Source: Candidatus Abzuiibacterium crystallinum (GTDB lineage: Bacteria; Omnitrophota; Omnitrophia; Omnitrophales; Abzuiibacteriaceae). From it: 35,521 nucleotides of DNA. The position numbers and the translations under genes were made by a program. The notes under the pieces were generated by a model. That model had not been told where the DNA came from. It did no database searches and worked only from the letters and a program-made list of their open reading frames with translations. The stretch is from contig PCVY01000049.1 in the NCBI GenBank assembly GCA_002787155.1, forward strand, positions 1 to 35,521, read 5' to 3'. This document shows, piece by piece, positions 1 through 7,577 of this stretch. Every line of letters starts with the position of its first letter. Position 1 is the first letter of the stretch.

Positions 1-8
1 CAAAAAAA

Positions 9-81
9 TCGGGGCGGCAGGATTTGAACCTGCGACCCCTCGCTCCCAAAGCGAGTGCTCTAGCCGCTGAGCCACGCCCCG
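9..81 (-). tRNA. tRNA-Pro (anticodon UGG)
   Basis: Read on the minus strand the segment folds as a full cloverleaf. The acceptor stem CGGGGCG pairs with CGCCCCG. The anticodon stem CTCGC/GCGAG encloses the loop TTTGGGA, giving anticodon TGG, and the T arm carries GGTTCAAATCC. The discriminator is A at position 9. It is followed directly by a T run, so no 3' CCA is encoded and the CCA must be added after transcription. The T run may act in termination. Confidence 0.95.
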
Positions 82-120
82 ATCAACCATAAACTAACAA
101 AATAACATTAATCAAAGATC

Positions 121-156
121 GGGGCTGTACCAATTCCGTAGGAATTGGTGCGCCCC
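121..156. repeat. REP-like hairpin repeat, copy 1
   Basis: A near-perfect palindrome: CCAATTCC (130-137), loop GTA, GGAATTGG (141-148), extended outward by GGGGC/GCCCC. The stem is about 16 bp with one bulge. A 33-bp core (124-156) recurs exactly at 264-296. Paired hairpins of this kind resemble REP/BIME elements. Confidence 0.8.
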
Positions 157-263
157 GACGGTTATTCGGGACTGCCCTCATTTTCCTTATGAATAAATGC
201 ATCATAAATTGATGAATGAGGACTGTGCTAGCCTTCCGATTCTCTACTAATTAGTTGGCTAGC

Positions 264-296
264 GCTGTACCAATTCCGTAGGAATTGGTGCGCCCC
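264..296. repeat. REP-like hairpin repeat, copy 2
   Basis: Exact second copy of the 33-bp core seen at 124-156, in the same orientation and 140 bp away. It has the same CCAATTCC-GTA-GGAATTGG stem-loop. The outer GGGG arm is missing on its left side (AGCGC instead), so only the inner stem is fully paired. Confidence 0.8.
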
Positions 297-303
297 AATA
301 AAT

Positions 304-477
304 AGTGTATAGCGTACAGCGTTTAGGCGCTAGGGTCTAGTCAAAAATAAAGTGATGATGACTGAGGTGTGAAGTTTTTTCGACAATCGTTATAGTAGAA
401 TAAGTTTAAATAATTTGGACATTAATTTTTACACAACGTTATTCACTAAACGCTATACACTAAACGCTAAACGCTAT
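304..477. repeat. short iterated units forming an imperfect inverted repeat
   Basis: The unit CTAAACGCTA occurs three times at 445-454, 460-469 and 467-476. A reverse-complement-like block lies at 304-327. GTGTATAGCG (305-314) and CGCTATACAC (451-460) are exact reverse complements. The arms sit about 120 bases apart immediately downstream of the gspE stop. This could be a remnant of a miniature element or an RNA-level structure at the operon end; function is unknown. Confidence 0.5.
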
Positions 478-478
478 A

Positions 479-2098
479 TTAGGCATACTGCATGACTTCC
501 GACTTAGCCGTCAGGCCTTGCGCTACTTTTTCAAGACCATCATCCACCAGCCTAATCATACCCTCTTTAACGGCCGCTTGGCGAAATTCGGTGAGGGATG
601 TTTGTTTTGAAATATTATCACGCAAAATATCGTTAATGAGCAAGACCTCGTGAATGGCAATTCGGCCCAAAAATCCCTCGCTGTTAGCAGGCTCCGATTC
701 ATCGATCTTAGCGGGATCCTGAATTTTTCTGACCAACCGCTGGGCAATCACGCATTCAAGGCTGGAGGCCACTAAAAACGGCTCGATGCCCATATCCACC
801 AAGCGGGCCACCGCCCCGCAAGCATCGTTTGTATGTAAGGTTGAGAAAACCAAATGTCCCGTCATGGCCGAGCGAATGGCAATTTCAGCCGTTTCAATAT
901 CACGAATTTCACCGACCATCATGACATCCGGGTCATGCCGCAGCATGTGCCTGAGACCCGATGCAAACGTTAAACCGATTTTGGGATGGACCTGCATTTG
1001 GACGACACCTGAGATTTGATATTCGACGGGATCTTCAATGGTGATAATCTTTCTGCCGGTGTCATTTAATTCTTTCAAACACGCATAAAGCGTCGTTGTT
1101 TTACCGCTGCCGGTTGGTCCCGTTAATAGAATAATACCGGAATGTTTCTGCAGGGCATGCTTAATGAGTTTTTGGTTTTGTTGGTTAAATCCGATTTGCT
1201 CGAGCGACAAGAGACGCGTGGGCGTTAAAATACGAATGACAAGCGATTCGCCAAAAACAGTCGGCAAAATGGAGATCCTCAAATCAAGCTCATCCACCCC
1301 GACTTTGATCTTGATTCTACCGTCTTGGGGCAGCCTTTTCTCCGAGACATCCAGATTGGCCATGATTTTAATTCGGGAAATAATATTGGAATGAAACTTT
1401 TTAATAGAATCCGGCACCATGGCATCGTGCAGGACACCGTCAATGCGGTAGCGGATACTTAGTTTTTCCGTAAAAGGCTCAATGTGGATATCGCTCGCAC
1501 GTTTCTTTTGGGCATCCGCCAGTAACTGATTGACCAAATCACGGATGGTTCCCTCTTCGCCGGGAATCGAAACGTCTTCGACTTGCTGGGTCCTTTCATC
1601 GCCTTGCCCTTCTTTCCCTTGCTTCACGGCATCCCGCGCCAGGTCTTCTAAGACGGAAGCGCCGATACCATAATGGCTTTGAATCGCCCGGTCAATTTTC
1701 TTTTTCTCCGAGAGCCCAAAAAAGATATCCATGCCGATTAAAGCGCGCAATTCTTCGGCCAATTCGCCGTGATGCGGATCGCTGCTGACGACCAAGATAC
1801 CGCCGTTTTGGAATCGAATCGGAAAAATATGATAATGCTTGGCCATTTTGGCGGATACCTTTGAGAAGACTTCTTTATCAACGGGTGTGGTAGCCGGGTC
1901 AATATAAGGTAAATTTAATTGATCCGACAATACTTCCAGCAATTGGTGCTCGGAAAGAAACCCCAGACGAACCAAGATTGATCCGATTGACTCTTTGGTT
2001 TCTTTTTGAATCGAGAGCGCTCGGTCAATTTGCTCCAGCGTGCTGAAACCGCGCCGGATAAGCTCTTCACCTAATAAGTAATTTCGTTTTTTTGCCAT
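479..2098 (-). CDS. gspE: type II secretion ATPase GspE (PilB/GspE family)
   Basis: Hexameric cytoplasmic ATPase that powers pseudopilus assembly. 539 aa. The N-terminal MshEN/GspE_N-type domain spans about residues 1-145. The ATPase core has Walker A GPTGSGKT (327-334), the Asp box ITIEDPVEY (352-360), Walker B DVMMVGEIRD (391-400) and the His box TGHLVFSTLHTNDA (413-426). After AQRLVRK (452-458) the protein goes straight to GRIAIHEVLL. The CxxC...CxxC zinc module usual in GspE/PilB at this point is absent and replaced by about 20 acidic and polar residues. It is the last gene of the secretion operon, away from gspF, which is not the classical E-F order. The start is the ATG 26 bp after the upstream gene. 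Confidence 0.96.
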   Translation of the reverse strand: MAKKRNYLLGEELIRRGFSTLEQIDRALSIQKETKESIGSILVRLGFLSEHQLLEVLSDQLNLPYIDPATTPVDKEVFSKVSAKMAKHYHIFPIRFQNGGILVVSSDPHHGELAEELRALIGMDIFFGLSEKKKIDRAIQSHYGIGASVLEDLARDAVKQGKEGQGDERTQQVEDVSIPGEEGTIRDLVNQLLADAQKKRASDIHIEPFTEKLSIRYRIDGVLHDAMVPDSIKKFHSNIISRIKIMANLDVSEKRLPQDGRIKIKVGVDELDLRISILPTVFGESLVIRILTPTRLLSLEQIGFNQQNQKLIKHALQKHSGIILLTGPTGSGKTTTLYACLKELNDTGRKIITIEDPVEYQISGVVQMQVHPKIGLTFASGLRHMLRHDPDVMMVGEIRDIETAEIAIRSAMTGHLVFSTLHTNDACGAVARLVDMGIEPFLVASSLECVIAQRLVRKIQDPAKIDESEPANSEGFLGRIAIHEVLLINDILRDNISKQTSLTEFRQAAVKEGMIRLVDDGLEKVAQGLTAKSEVMQYA

Positions 2099-2124
2099 GA
2101 CGTCACTGATTCCGATTGAAAATA

Positions 2125-2634
2125 TTAGATCATCAACCGCGACAGCACAATTTCGACGGTCACAAATCCCGAGCCGACGGTTCGCGTTGAAATCAAATAA
2201 CGGCTCACATAAATGGGTAAATCAAGCAAGGCGATGTGATTCAAAAAGCCAATCACCCCATCCATACTGCCATCCACTTGTACAAACAGTTTTTCTTCTT
2301 TTTGCCTGCCCTGCTCCACGATTCCCAACGGCCTGACTTGCCTTAAAATCAACTTTTGATCCGTGACAATGCCGGGTATCGAATCTTTCCAGTTGCTAAA
2401 ATTATCCTGCTGCTGTTTCCAGTTTTTCAGTTTCTCTACTTGTTCCTGTTTGGATTGAAACTGCACATTGGCATTGATCAACATGCGCGATTCGGCCAAT
2501 TCCTCTCGATCATGCTCCAAATGATCTTCTAAGACATTCTGCCATTGGTCATTCAAAGTCACCGCGCCTAAAAAGATGATAACCAATATCAGCGTCTTAC
2601 GCAAATCCAGTTTCTGCATGAACGTTTCCGTCAT
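2125..2634 (-). CDS. GspM/PilO-like inner-membrane assembly protein
   Basis: 169 aa. One N-terminal membrane segment (about residues 12-28), then a charged, probably coiled-coil stretch (30-85), then a small alpha/beta domain that fits the ferredoxin-like fold of GspM/PilO (100-169). Sequence alone gives only a loose family match. Assignment rests on topology and on position: its ATG overlaps the stop of the gspL-like gene by four bases (ATGA), and the GspE gene follows. GspM-type proteins bind GspL and help couple the ATPase to the pseudopilus platform. Confidence 0.65.
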   Translation of the reverse strand: MTETFMQKLDLRKTLILVIIFLGAVTLNDQWQNVLEDHLEHDREELAESRMLINANVQFQSKQEQVEKLKNWKQQQDNFSNWKDSIPGIVTDQKLILRQVRPLGIVEQGRQKEEKLFVQVDGSMDGVIGFLNHIALLDLPIYVSRYLISTRTVGSGFVTVEIVLSRLMI

Positions 2635-4028
2635 GATGTGTACATCCCTTCTTTCGATAAGACGCCTTGAATTGAGAATTGAAATTCGGGTGAGAGGCTT
2701 TGGGCTGCACTTTCTGAATACTGCAAATCAACACGTGCCAGCCAAGAAATCTGACTGAGCTGTCTTACGAATTGATCGACCAGCGCTTGATTGCTGGTCT
2801 TCCCTTTAATTCGGACAAAATCGTCTTTTCCGTCATATTCCATTTCGCTTAATAAAACCCCGTCCGGCGCCTGCTCATGAATGCTGGCCAGCAAATCCAT
2901 GGGTTCCACTTTTCCCTTTTCGATATAGTATAAGGTTTGAATCAAGCGTACCGTTGCTTTTGTTTCACGAATCGAGGGTTCTATTTTCTTTAATTCACGC
3001 TGAATTGCTTGGCCGGCTATCAAGATGCGGGCAGAACGATAAAAAGAAGCAGCTGCCGCAAGTCCTAAGAATAAAATGACGGCAAACCGGAGAGCGTAAC
3101 CGTGACGCTTGGTATCGGCAGAGGCAATTCGCGATTTATCTTCATCCGGCAGCAAATTGAATTCTTCGTAAGTCCCGTCATAAGCTTCGGCAGCCATCAT
3201 CAGCAATTGCTGAGCGCCGCCTCCGGCTTCATCGCCGCCCAAATTGACTCGGTTCGGATAACTGCCCGAAAAAATTTCGTTTTTGATTGATTTGATGTCA
3301 CCGCCTAAACACAAATCATAATTTGAAGTATCTTCTTTATGATTTAAAGCATCAATAATCGGCTGCAAAGCTTCAGGGATGGAGGTTGAAATGTCATCCG
3401 GGTCATATTGAAACGTCCGGCTCACTGCCACGCTTTGATCGCTGACAATCGCCACTTCTCCTTTCCCACGCTCAGAGAAAATCACGAGCTTGGGCGCGGT
3501 ACCGGTCGTGCCAATCTGTTTATGAACATAGCGCGCCAACACCACCGAGGTCAGAACAAATTGCTTCGGATCAATCCCGAAGGTTTGAAGCACGGCTCTT
3601 TCCTGCGCGATCATTTCCTTGGTAATACCAAAAAGAAAAACGCTCGTCTGTACATCGCTTTCGCTTAAAAAGCGGACCGGGTGAATGTGGTAGGTAATTT
3701 GATCAAGCGAAAAAGGCACTTCACGGGGCAATCGCAAAGCCACCATCTGTTTAATTTCTTCCATGTTGCGGGACGGAAATTCGAACTGTTTGATAAAAGA
3801 TTTATCACGGGCCACCAAATGCGTGACAGGGATATGGCCGCGTCCTTGATTCATTAAAGCTGAAAAGGCTTTTTTCCGGTTCTCAACCGAGAGCTCTTCA
3901 ATGGGAAACTGTTCTTTGGCAACCAGGACAAGTTTCTGGACTTGGTGCTGGTAAATCGCCGCATGGAGGATACCGCCGCTCACGAAGGTAAATCCGTGCC
4001 TTTTAGGTGATTTTTTGAACAATGTCAT
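2631..4028 (-). CDS. gspL: GspL/PilM-PilN-like inner-membrane assembly protein
   Basis: Cytoplasmic actin-like (PilM/GspL-type) domain in about residues 1-285, then FNLLPDE (290-296, the NLLP-type motif seen before the membrane segment of GspL/PilN), a membrane helix (about 313-330), a coiled region and a periplasmic alpha/beta domain. GspL recruits the GspE ATPase to the membrane. The frame opens further upstream at a TTG (4049), but the ATG at 4028 overlaps the gspK stop as ATGA, the junction style used across this operon, so it is preferred; the protein is then 465 aa. It overlaps gspM by four bases. Confidence 0.78.
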   Translation of the reverse strand: MTLFKKSPKRHGFTFVSGGILHAAIYQHQVQKLVLVAKEQFPIEELSVENRKKAFSALMNQGRGHIPVTHLVARDKSFIKQFEFPSRNMEEIKQMVALRLPREVPFSLDQITYHIHPVRFLSESDVQTSVFLFGITKEMIAQERAVLQTFGIDPKQFVLTSVVLARYVHKQIGTTGTAPKLVIFSERGKGEVAIVSDQSVAVSRTFQYDPDDISTSIPEALQPIIDALNHKEDTSNYDLCLGGDIKSIKNEIFSGSYPNRVNLGGDEAGGGAQQLLMMAAEAYDGTYEEFNLLPDEDKSRIASADTKRHGYALRFAVILFLGLAAAASFYRSARILIAGQAIQRELKKIEPSIRETKATVRLIQTLYYIEKGKVEPMDLLASIHEQAPDGVLLSEMEYDGKDDFVRIKGKTSNQALVDQFVRQLSQISWLARVDLQYSESAAQSLSPEFQFSIQGVLSKEGMYTS

Positions 4029-5074
4029 GAAACCGGCTTCTCGCTCCAATATAGAATTTCAAAAGGATAGTTATTTAGCACATCATTCAGACGTCTCTGT
4101 AAGGTATAACGGCCGCGGGCGGTTTTAACCAATAAAGCGTCCCGCAAGCCTAAAACGGCTTCTACCTTTGCCCCTAAAGCAGCGCCTTCTTTTGTTTCGA
4201 CACGAACGTCAAAGTATTGAGAATCTACCGTAAAGGAGCGAATTAACTGATTCACCATTCTAACCATTTCCGGAGAAGAAGGAAGTGCCAATTTTTGAAT
4301 GAAATTACCGGCAGTTAAATCCGTTGCCAAGAAAATCAGGGGCGGGTGTTCTTCCGGGTGATTCGGATCCCCCTGACGGTAAAGCTCAATGCGATCATAA
4401 AGGAGTTTTTTATCCGTCGCGCCGCCCGGCAGCGTCTCGATCAACGCTTTCAAGATCCAGGGGTGAACGGTATTAATGTTAACCCGAAGCGTAAAATCAC
4501 CGCTTTTGGCATAGACCGTTAAATAAGGCTTTAGCATTTCTACATCTTGCGGTGTGATTTTTTGAATTAACCTTAATTCATCAATAGACTCAAAAGGCGC
4601 CCGTTTGTGTTCAAAACCAACCGTCGAACCCCCTTTGCCGCTGGAACCGCCCCGCCAGGTGACAATGCTGGCGGTCAAATCGGCGTGATCGGTTTGAAGC
4701 CGGACACCGTTATCTTTGAGGATATCAAAAAATTTCTCCAAAAGAAGCGGGGCTGCCTTGTTGATATTCAGCTTACTTTCCTCATCTTCGATTTTCACCT
4801 GAAGCTGTTTGGAAATTGGGAACGCTGCTAACCTTTGCGGTTCACCATACCAGGGATCGGCAACCGAATCGGTCAAAGGATCTTCGTCTTCGCTCAGAAA
4901 ATAAGAAGCCAGATTAACTGCTGAATGCATCAGATAGTCCTGTTTGACGTATCCGTCATAAAAACGAGACAATTGAATATTCACGCGCGACCTAAACCCA
5001 ACGCTCATGGCCAGAACGGAAAGGATTAAAAGAATCCAAATCATGAAAATCAACATGCTGCCGCGCTGCCTCAT
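4025..5074 (-). CDS. gspK: minor pseudopilin GspK
   Basis: 349 aa, the length expected for GspK, which is much larger than other pseudopilins. It starts RQRGSMLIFMIWILL: a short basic leader ending in Gly followed by a hydrophobic helix (about 6-26), as in class III prepilins. The stretch VKIEDEESKLNINKA (about 93-107) is the GspK signature that precedes its helix-hairpin-helix-like domain. GspK caps the pseudopilus tip with GspI and GspJ. Residue +5 after the presumed cleavage Gly is not Glu, which is typical of GspK. It overlaps gspJ and gspL by four bases each. Confidence 0.88.
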   Translation of the reverse strand: MRQRGSMLIFMIWILLILSVLAMSVGFRSRVNIQLSRFYDGYVKQDYLMHSAVNLASYFLSEDEDPLTDSVADPWYGEPQRLAAFPISKQLQVKIEDEESKLNINKAAPLLLEKFFDILKDNGVRLQTDHADLTASIVTWRGGSSGKGGSTVGFEHKRAPFESIDELRLIQKITPQDVEMLKPYLTVYAKSGDFTLRVNINTVHPWILKALIETLPGGATDKKLLYDRIELYRQGDPNHPEEHPPLIFLATDLTAGNFIQKLALPSSPEMVRMVNQLIRSFTVDSQYFDVRVETKEGAALGAKVEAVLGLRDALLVKTARGRYTLQRRLNDVLNNYPFEILYWSEKPVS

Positions 5075-5730
5075 TTAATTTCTCCCAGCACACCCTGAGG
5101 AATGAGAATTTGCACCACCCGTTCTCCTGCGTCCCGACTGACACCTTTCTCCCTGGCCGCCAAGCGGATACCGCGCGGCAATCCCAAATAACGCTCACTA
5201 CTCCATTCATTTTCCCATTTAATGGCACCGGATGCATTTTGGTAAGCGTATTGAAACTTCAAAACATCAAAATCGAGCAGCTTTTCTTTTTCGGCCGGCG
5301 ATGATTTGCCAAACCGTTTTTTTATTTTCTCTTCTTTGCGCTCCAGCGTCCGCCCCTTAAACTGGTATTCCACCACATATAAATCCTCCGCGTAGATTTT
5401 ATCTTCAAAACGCCATAGTTTGGTCGGAAACCGAATGGAATCCGATTCGCCTAGGAATGGTTCGTTTGCATAATAAGCGGCATTTCGGAGTTCCTGATTA
5501 AGATCGCGCACCAGCATGTTAAACTCATGATCATAGCCCAAGGATGTCTCCACTTTGGTATAAGCCAAATAGCCTGTTCGAAAAGCTTGATAGGCCGTGA
5601 TAACCACAACCGTAAATAAAGCAATGGCCACAATGGTTTCTACCAGGGTAAACCCCCTCTTGGCATACATCTTAGGAGACGGGTTGTTTGGGTTTTCCAT
5701 ATCGAAAGAGATAAGTTTCAAATTCATCAT
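5071..5730 (-). CDS. gspJ: minor pseudopilin GspJ
   Basis: Has a prepilin site KRG|FTLVETIVAIALFTVVV, with Glu at +5 and a hydrophobic helix, then a 170-residue beta-rich domain. Its order between gspI and gspK is diagnostic of GspJ. The start is uncertain: the ATG pair at 5730 gives a 26-residue leader and a 59-base overlap with gspI; ATGs at 5700 and 5670 give leaders of 16 and 6 residues. None has a convincing ribosome-binding site. The stop overlaps the gspK ATG (ATGA). Confidence 0.85.
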   Translation of the reverse strand: MMNLKLISFDMENPNNPSPKMYAKRGFTLVETIVAIALFTVVVITAYQAFRTGYLAYTKVETSLGYDHEFNMLVRDLNQELRNAAYYANEPFLGESDSIRFPTKLWRFEDKIYAEDLYVVEYQFKGRTLERKEEKIKKRFGKSSPAEKEKLLDFDVLKFQYAYQNASGAIKWENEWSSERYLGLPRGIRLAAREKGVSRDAGERVVQILIPQGVLGEIK

Positions 5731-6202
5731 ACGGTTTACCGTTACTTTTCTGAGCTAAAAAAACACTCTTGAAGAACTCAACATCACTCAGCCCTTGAAC
5801 GGGTATCTTCTTTTTCTTCTCTCCCTTTTGTTCTTCTTCGCCGGATTCACCTTCCTCGGGCGGCAACGCGAGAGACTCTGTGGTCACATAAAATCGAAAT
5901 ACTTGATCCGTCTGGCCCATGGCATCACCCGAAAGCGTACCGGCACCGCCAAAACTGGTCGGATCTAAAAACCAGGGATACATCACTTGATCCATCACCG
6001 CTTGAACCCGCCGCTGCGCCGCCATGTGTTGATTGGCAAACAAGGCAGCCGAGAAAATATGAAGGCAAGAAAGAATCCCGATTGATAAAACGGTAACAGC
6101 AATCAAGACTTCAAGCAGCAACGCACCCCGCAAATGGCACATGTTAGATTTCGCTTCATCAGCCTTGCGGCTTAGGTGCATGACAAGATTTTCTTCACTC
6201 AT
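5672..6202 (-). CDS. gspI: GspI-like minor pseudopilin
   Basis: 176 aa from the ATG at 6202, preceded by a good Shine-Dalgarno (GAGGT, 5 bases upstream) and overlapping the gspH stop by eight bases. An upstream ATG at 6265 is in frame but lies inside gspH. The prepilin site is HLRG|ALLLEVLIAVTVLSIGILS: Gly at -1, Glu at +5, then a hydrophobic helix. The usual Phe at +1 is replaced by Ala. Residues 113-132 form a very acidic then Lys-rich insertion (EEGESGEEEQKGEKKKK), probably a flexible loop. The GspI call comes from position between gspH and gspJ. Confidence 0.78.
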   Translation of the reverse strand: MSEENLVMHLSRKADEAKSNMCHLRGALLLEVLIAVTVLSIGILSCLHIFSAALFANQHMAAQRRVQAVMDQVMYPWFLDPTSFGGAGTLSGDAMGQTDQVFRFYVTTESLALPPEEGESGEEEQKGEKKKKIPVQGLSDVEFFKSVFLAQKSNGKPYDEFETYLFRYGKPKQPVS

Positions 6203-6797
6203 TCCGGACCTCGATAGAACCAATGCGGTTTGCGATCCAGACGCTCGTATGCTCATCATCCCCATGAATCAATGCCGCTCGGTTTTTTGATGTCGATCCA
6301 TCGGGATAAAAAAGGTAATATTCCCCGCGTTCAAATTCAAAACTAAAATCATGCGGTAACTTAGCCGTGTTCAAGAGTTCCCAACGAAACGGCTTGAAAT
6401 CTTCTTCCCCTGCCTTGAGCTTTTCAACAAGGAGTGATTTTTGATCTTCTGAAACGGAAAGCCGGTAAATGGCTTGGTCTTGAATGGCTTTTAATTGAAT
6501 GAGTCTAAGAACGGTTTTCAAATTTTTGATTTGGTGATCAAGACTATGCTCTTGAAAAGTGGCCGTAAATCGAACACTGCCAAAACCAACGACAGCCACG
6601 ATCAGCATTAACACGATCAACTGTTCAACAAGGGTAAACCCCGTTAGAGAGCGTTTCTTTGTCAATTGAGTTCTTCTGTATTGCGGCAAAATAGCCATCT
6701 TTAATGACACCTTTGGTGCGACATTGTCCTCTAACGGGGTAAACTCGTTTGGCCGTCGAAAAGACTGCCATGGATGGCTGTTAATGACGTTTGACAT
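6195..6797 (-). CDS. gspH: GspH-like minor pseudopilin with element-derived leader
   Basis: Prepilin site SLTG|FTLVEQLIVLMLIVAVVGFG followed by a GspH-type domain of about 145 residues. The ATG at 6797 has a strong Shine-Dalgarno (GGAGAAGG) and overlaps the peptidase gene stop by 17 bases; it gives 200 aa and a leader of about 53 residues, far longer than the usual 6-25. Thirty-five codons of that leader are an inserted inverted-repeat element (6639-6739 plus a TAAA duplication). An internal ATG at 6698, preceded by AAAGGTG, would give a normal 20-residue leader and may be the start used now. Confidence 0.82.
   Translation of the reverse strand: MSNVINSHPWQSFRRPNEFTPLEDNVAPKVSLKMAILPQYRRTQLTKKRSLTGFTLVEQLIVLMLIVAVVGFGSVRFTATFQEHSLDHQIKNLKTVLRLIQLKAIQDQAIYRLSVSEDQKSLLVEKLKAGEEDFKPFRWELLNTAKLPHDFSFEFERGEYYLFYPDGSTSKNRAALIHGDDEHTSVWIANRIGSIEVRNE
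6639..6739. repeat. miniature inverted-repeat element A, inside gspH
   Basis: Terminal inverted repeats CCCCGTTAGAG (6639-6649) and CTCTAACGGGG (6729-6739) bound 101 bp. Both sides are flanked by TAAA (6635-6638, 6740-6743), consistent with a 4-bp target duplication. Element plus duplication is 105 bp, exactly 35 codons, so the gspH frame is kept. On the gspH strand the element encodes from TPLED to SLTG, ending at the prepilin cleavage glycine. Similar ends occur at 30954-31059 and 34013-34108. Confidence 0.7.
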
Positions 6798-7569
6798 GCC
6801 TTCTCCAGCTTTTTTCCAAGTCGTCAATGGACCCAAAATCACGGCGATAACTTCGTCTCAATGCATCTTCAAACTCAACCCCGTCGCGCAATAAACGGCA
6901 AAAATTGAGAAAATACGAACCGTCACGTCCTTCAATTAGAAACCGTGTAATGCTTTGCGCCTGCGCATAAAAAAGCCGGGCGCTTTCGGTGGGCTGCTGA
7001 TGGAGGGTGCTCATGGCATTTAATCGGCCGATGGAAAGAGTCTCGTTTCTAGCCACAGCTTTGCGGACAGTTTCATCCAATGCCGTTCGGACATTGGTTT
7101 CTTGGGCGATGGCAAAACCTTCATCCAGCCATCGAGGCACCTCCCGGTTGTTTAATTGGACAAACTCCCTAAAGACAAGATGTGCCATTTCATGAGGTAA
7201 GATGGAATCAAAAAAATCAGGTGCATTTTGAAAACTCACAATAGAGCGGCTGTTGACATCCGCAAATCCGCCGGACCATTCGGGTTGACCGGTTTGTGAT
7301 ACGTATTCAGCCCGTGAGCGGTAAATATAGATTTTGCATCGATTGTCCCAAGACCAGAAATCACTCTTGGGTAGATTGCCGAAATAGCGCGTGATGGATT
7401 GATAGTGCTCTTCGGCTTTGCGCAAGACGCTGTTCGAAAAGGACCCTCCTTCCTGCGCATAAACGATAAAGTGTTTGCCTTTGGTTTCATGCCACGCCGG
7501 TCCGGCAGAAACCGGGCGCTGAAGCATGCTGAATAAAAACAGAGCGAGCGTGAATAGTCTGATGCGCAT
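6781..7569 (-). CDS. secreted gluzincin-type zinc metallopeptidase (MA family)
   Basis: 262 aa. A signal peptide occupies about residues 1-22 (basic start, hydrophobic core, VSA-G). The zinc-binding HExxH motif is HEMAH at 126-130, and WLDEGFA (148-154 region) supplies the downstream glutamate, as in the peptidase MA-like gluzincins. The protein should be exported to the periplasm or envelope. It sits inside the secretion operon, nine bases after gspF and overlapping gspH, so it is probably co-made with the secretion system. It could process a secreted substrate, remodel the envelope for assembly or be a resident chaperone-like factor; the sequence does not decide. Confidence 0.82.
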   Translation of the reverse strand: MRIRLFTLALFLFSMLQRPVSAGPAWHETKGKHFIVYAQEGGSFSNSVLRKAEEHYQSITRYFGNLPKSDFWSWDNRCKIYIYRSRAEYVSQTGQPEWSGGFADVNSRSIVSFQNAPDFFDSILPHEMAHLVFREFVQLNNREVPRWLDEGFAIAQETNVRTALDETVRKAVARNETLSIGRLNAMSTLHQQPTESARLFYAQAQSITRFLIEGRDGSYFLNFCRLLRDGVEFEDALRRSYRRDFGSIDDLEKSWRRHVKRH

Positions 7570-7577
7570 TGACCACG

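Larger units (their letters stand above)
82..478. other. non-coding spacer between tRNA-Pro and gspE
   Basis: No convincing gene was found on either strand. The spacer is occupied by two copies of a hairpin repeat (121-156 and 264-296), a 7-bp inverted repeat (GCTAGCC at 227-233, GGCTAGC at 257-263), and short iterated units around CTAAACGCTA. It lies downstream of the secretion operon and upstream of tRNA-Pro, so termination signals and the tRNA promoter should be here, but no canonical one could be assigned. Confidence 0.6.

Noticed and set aside
82..121. TTGATT-18-TATGGT as a tRNA-Pro promoter
   Set aside because: The -10 would end only about four bases before the mature tRNA, leaving no room for a start site and leader.
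121..296. CRISPR-like pair of repeats
   Set aside because: Only two copies, each strongly palindromic over its whole length, a 107-bp gap unlike a spacer, and no cas genes.
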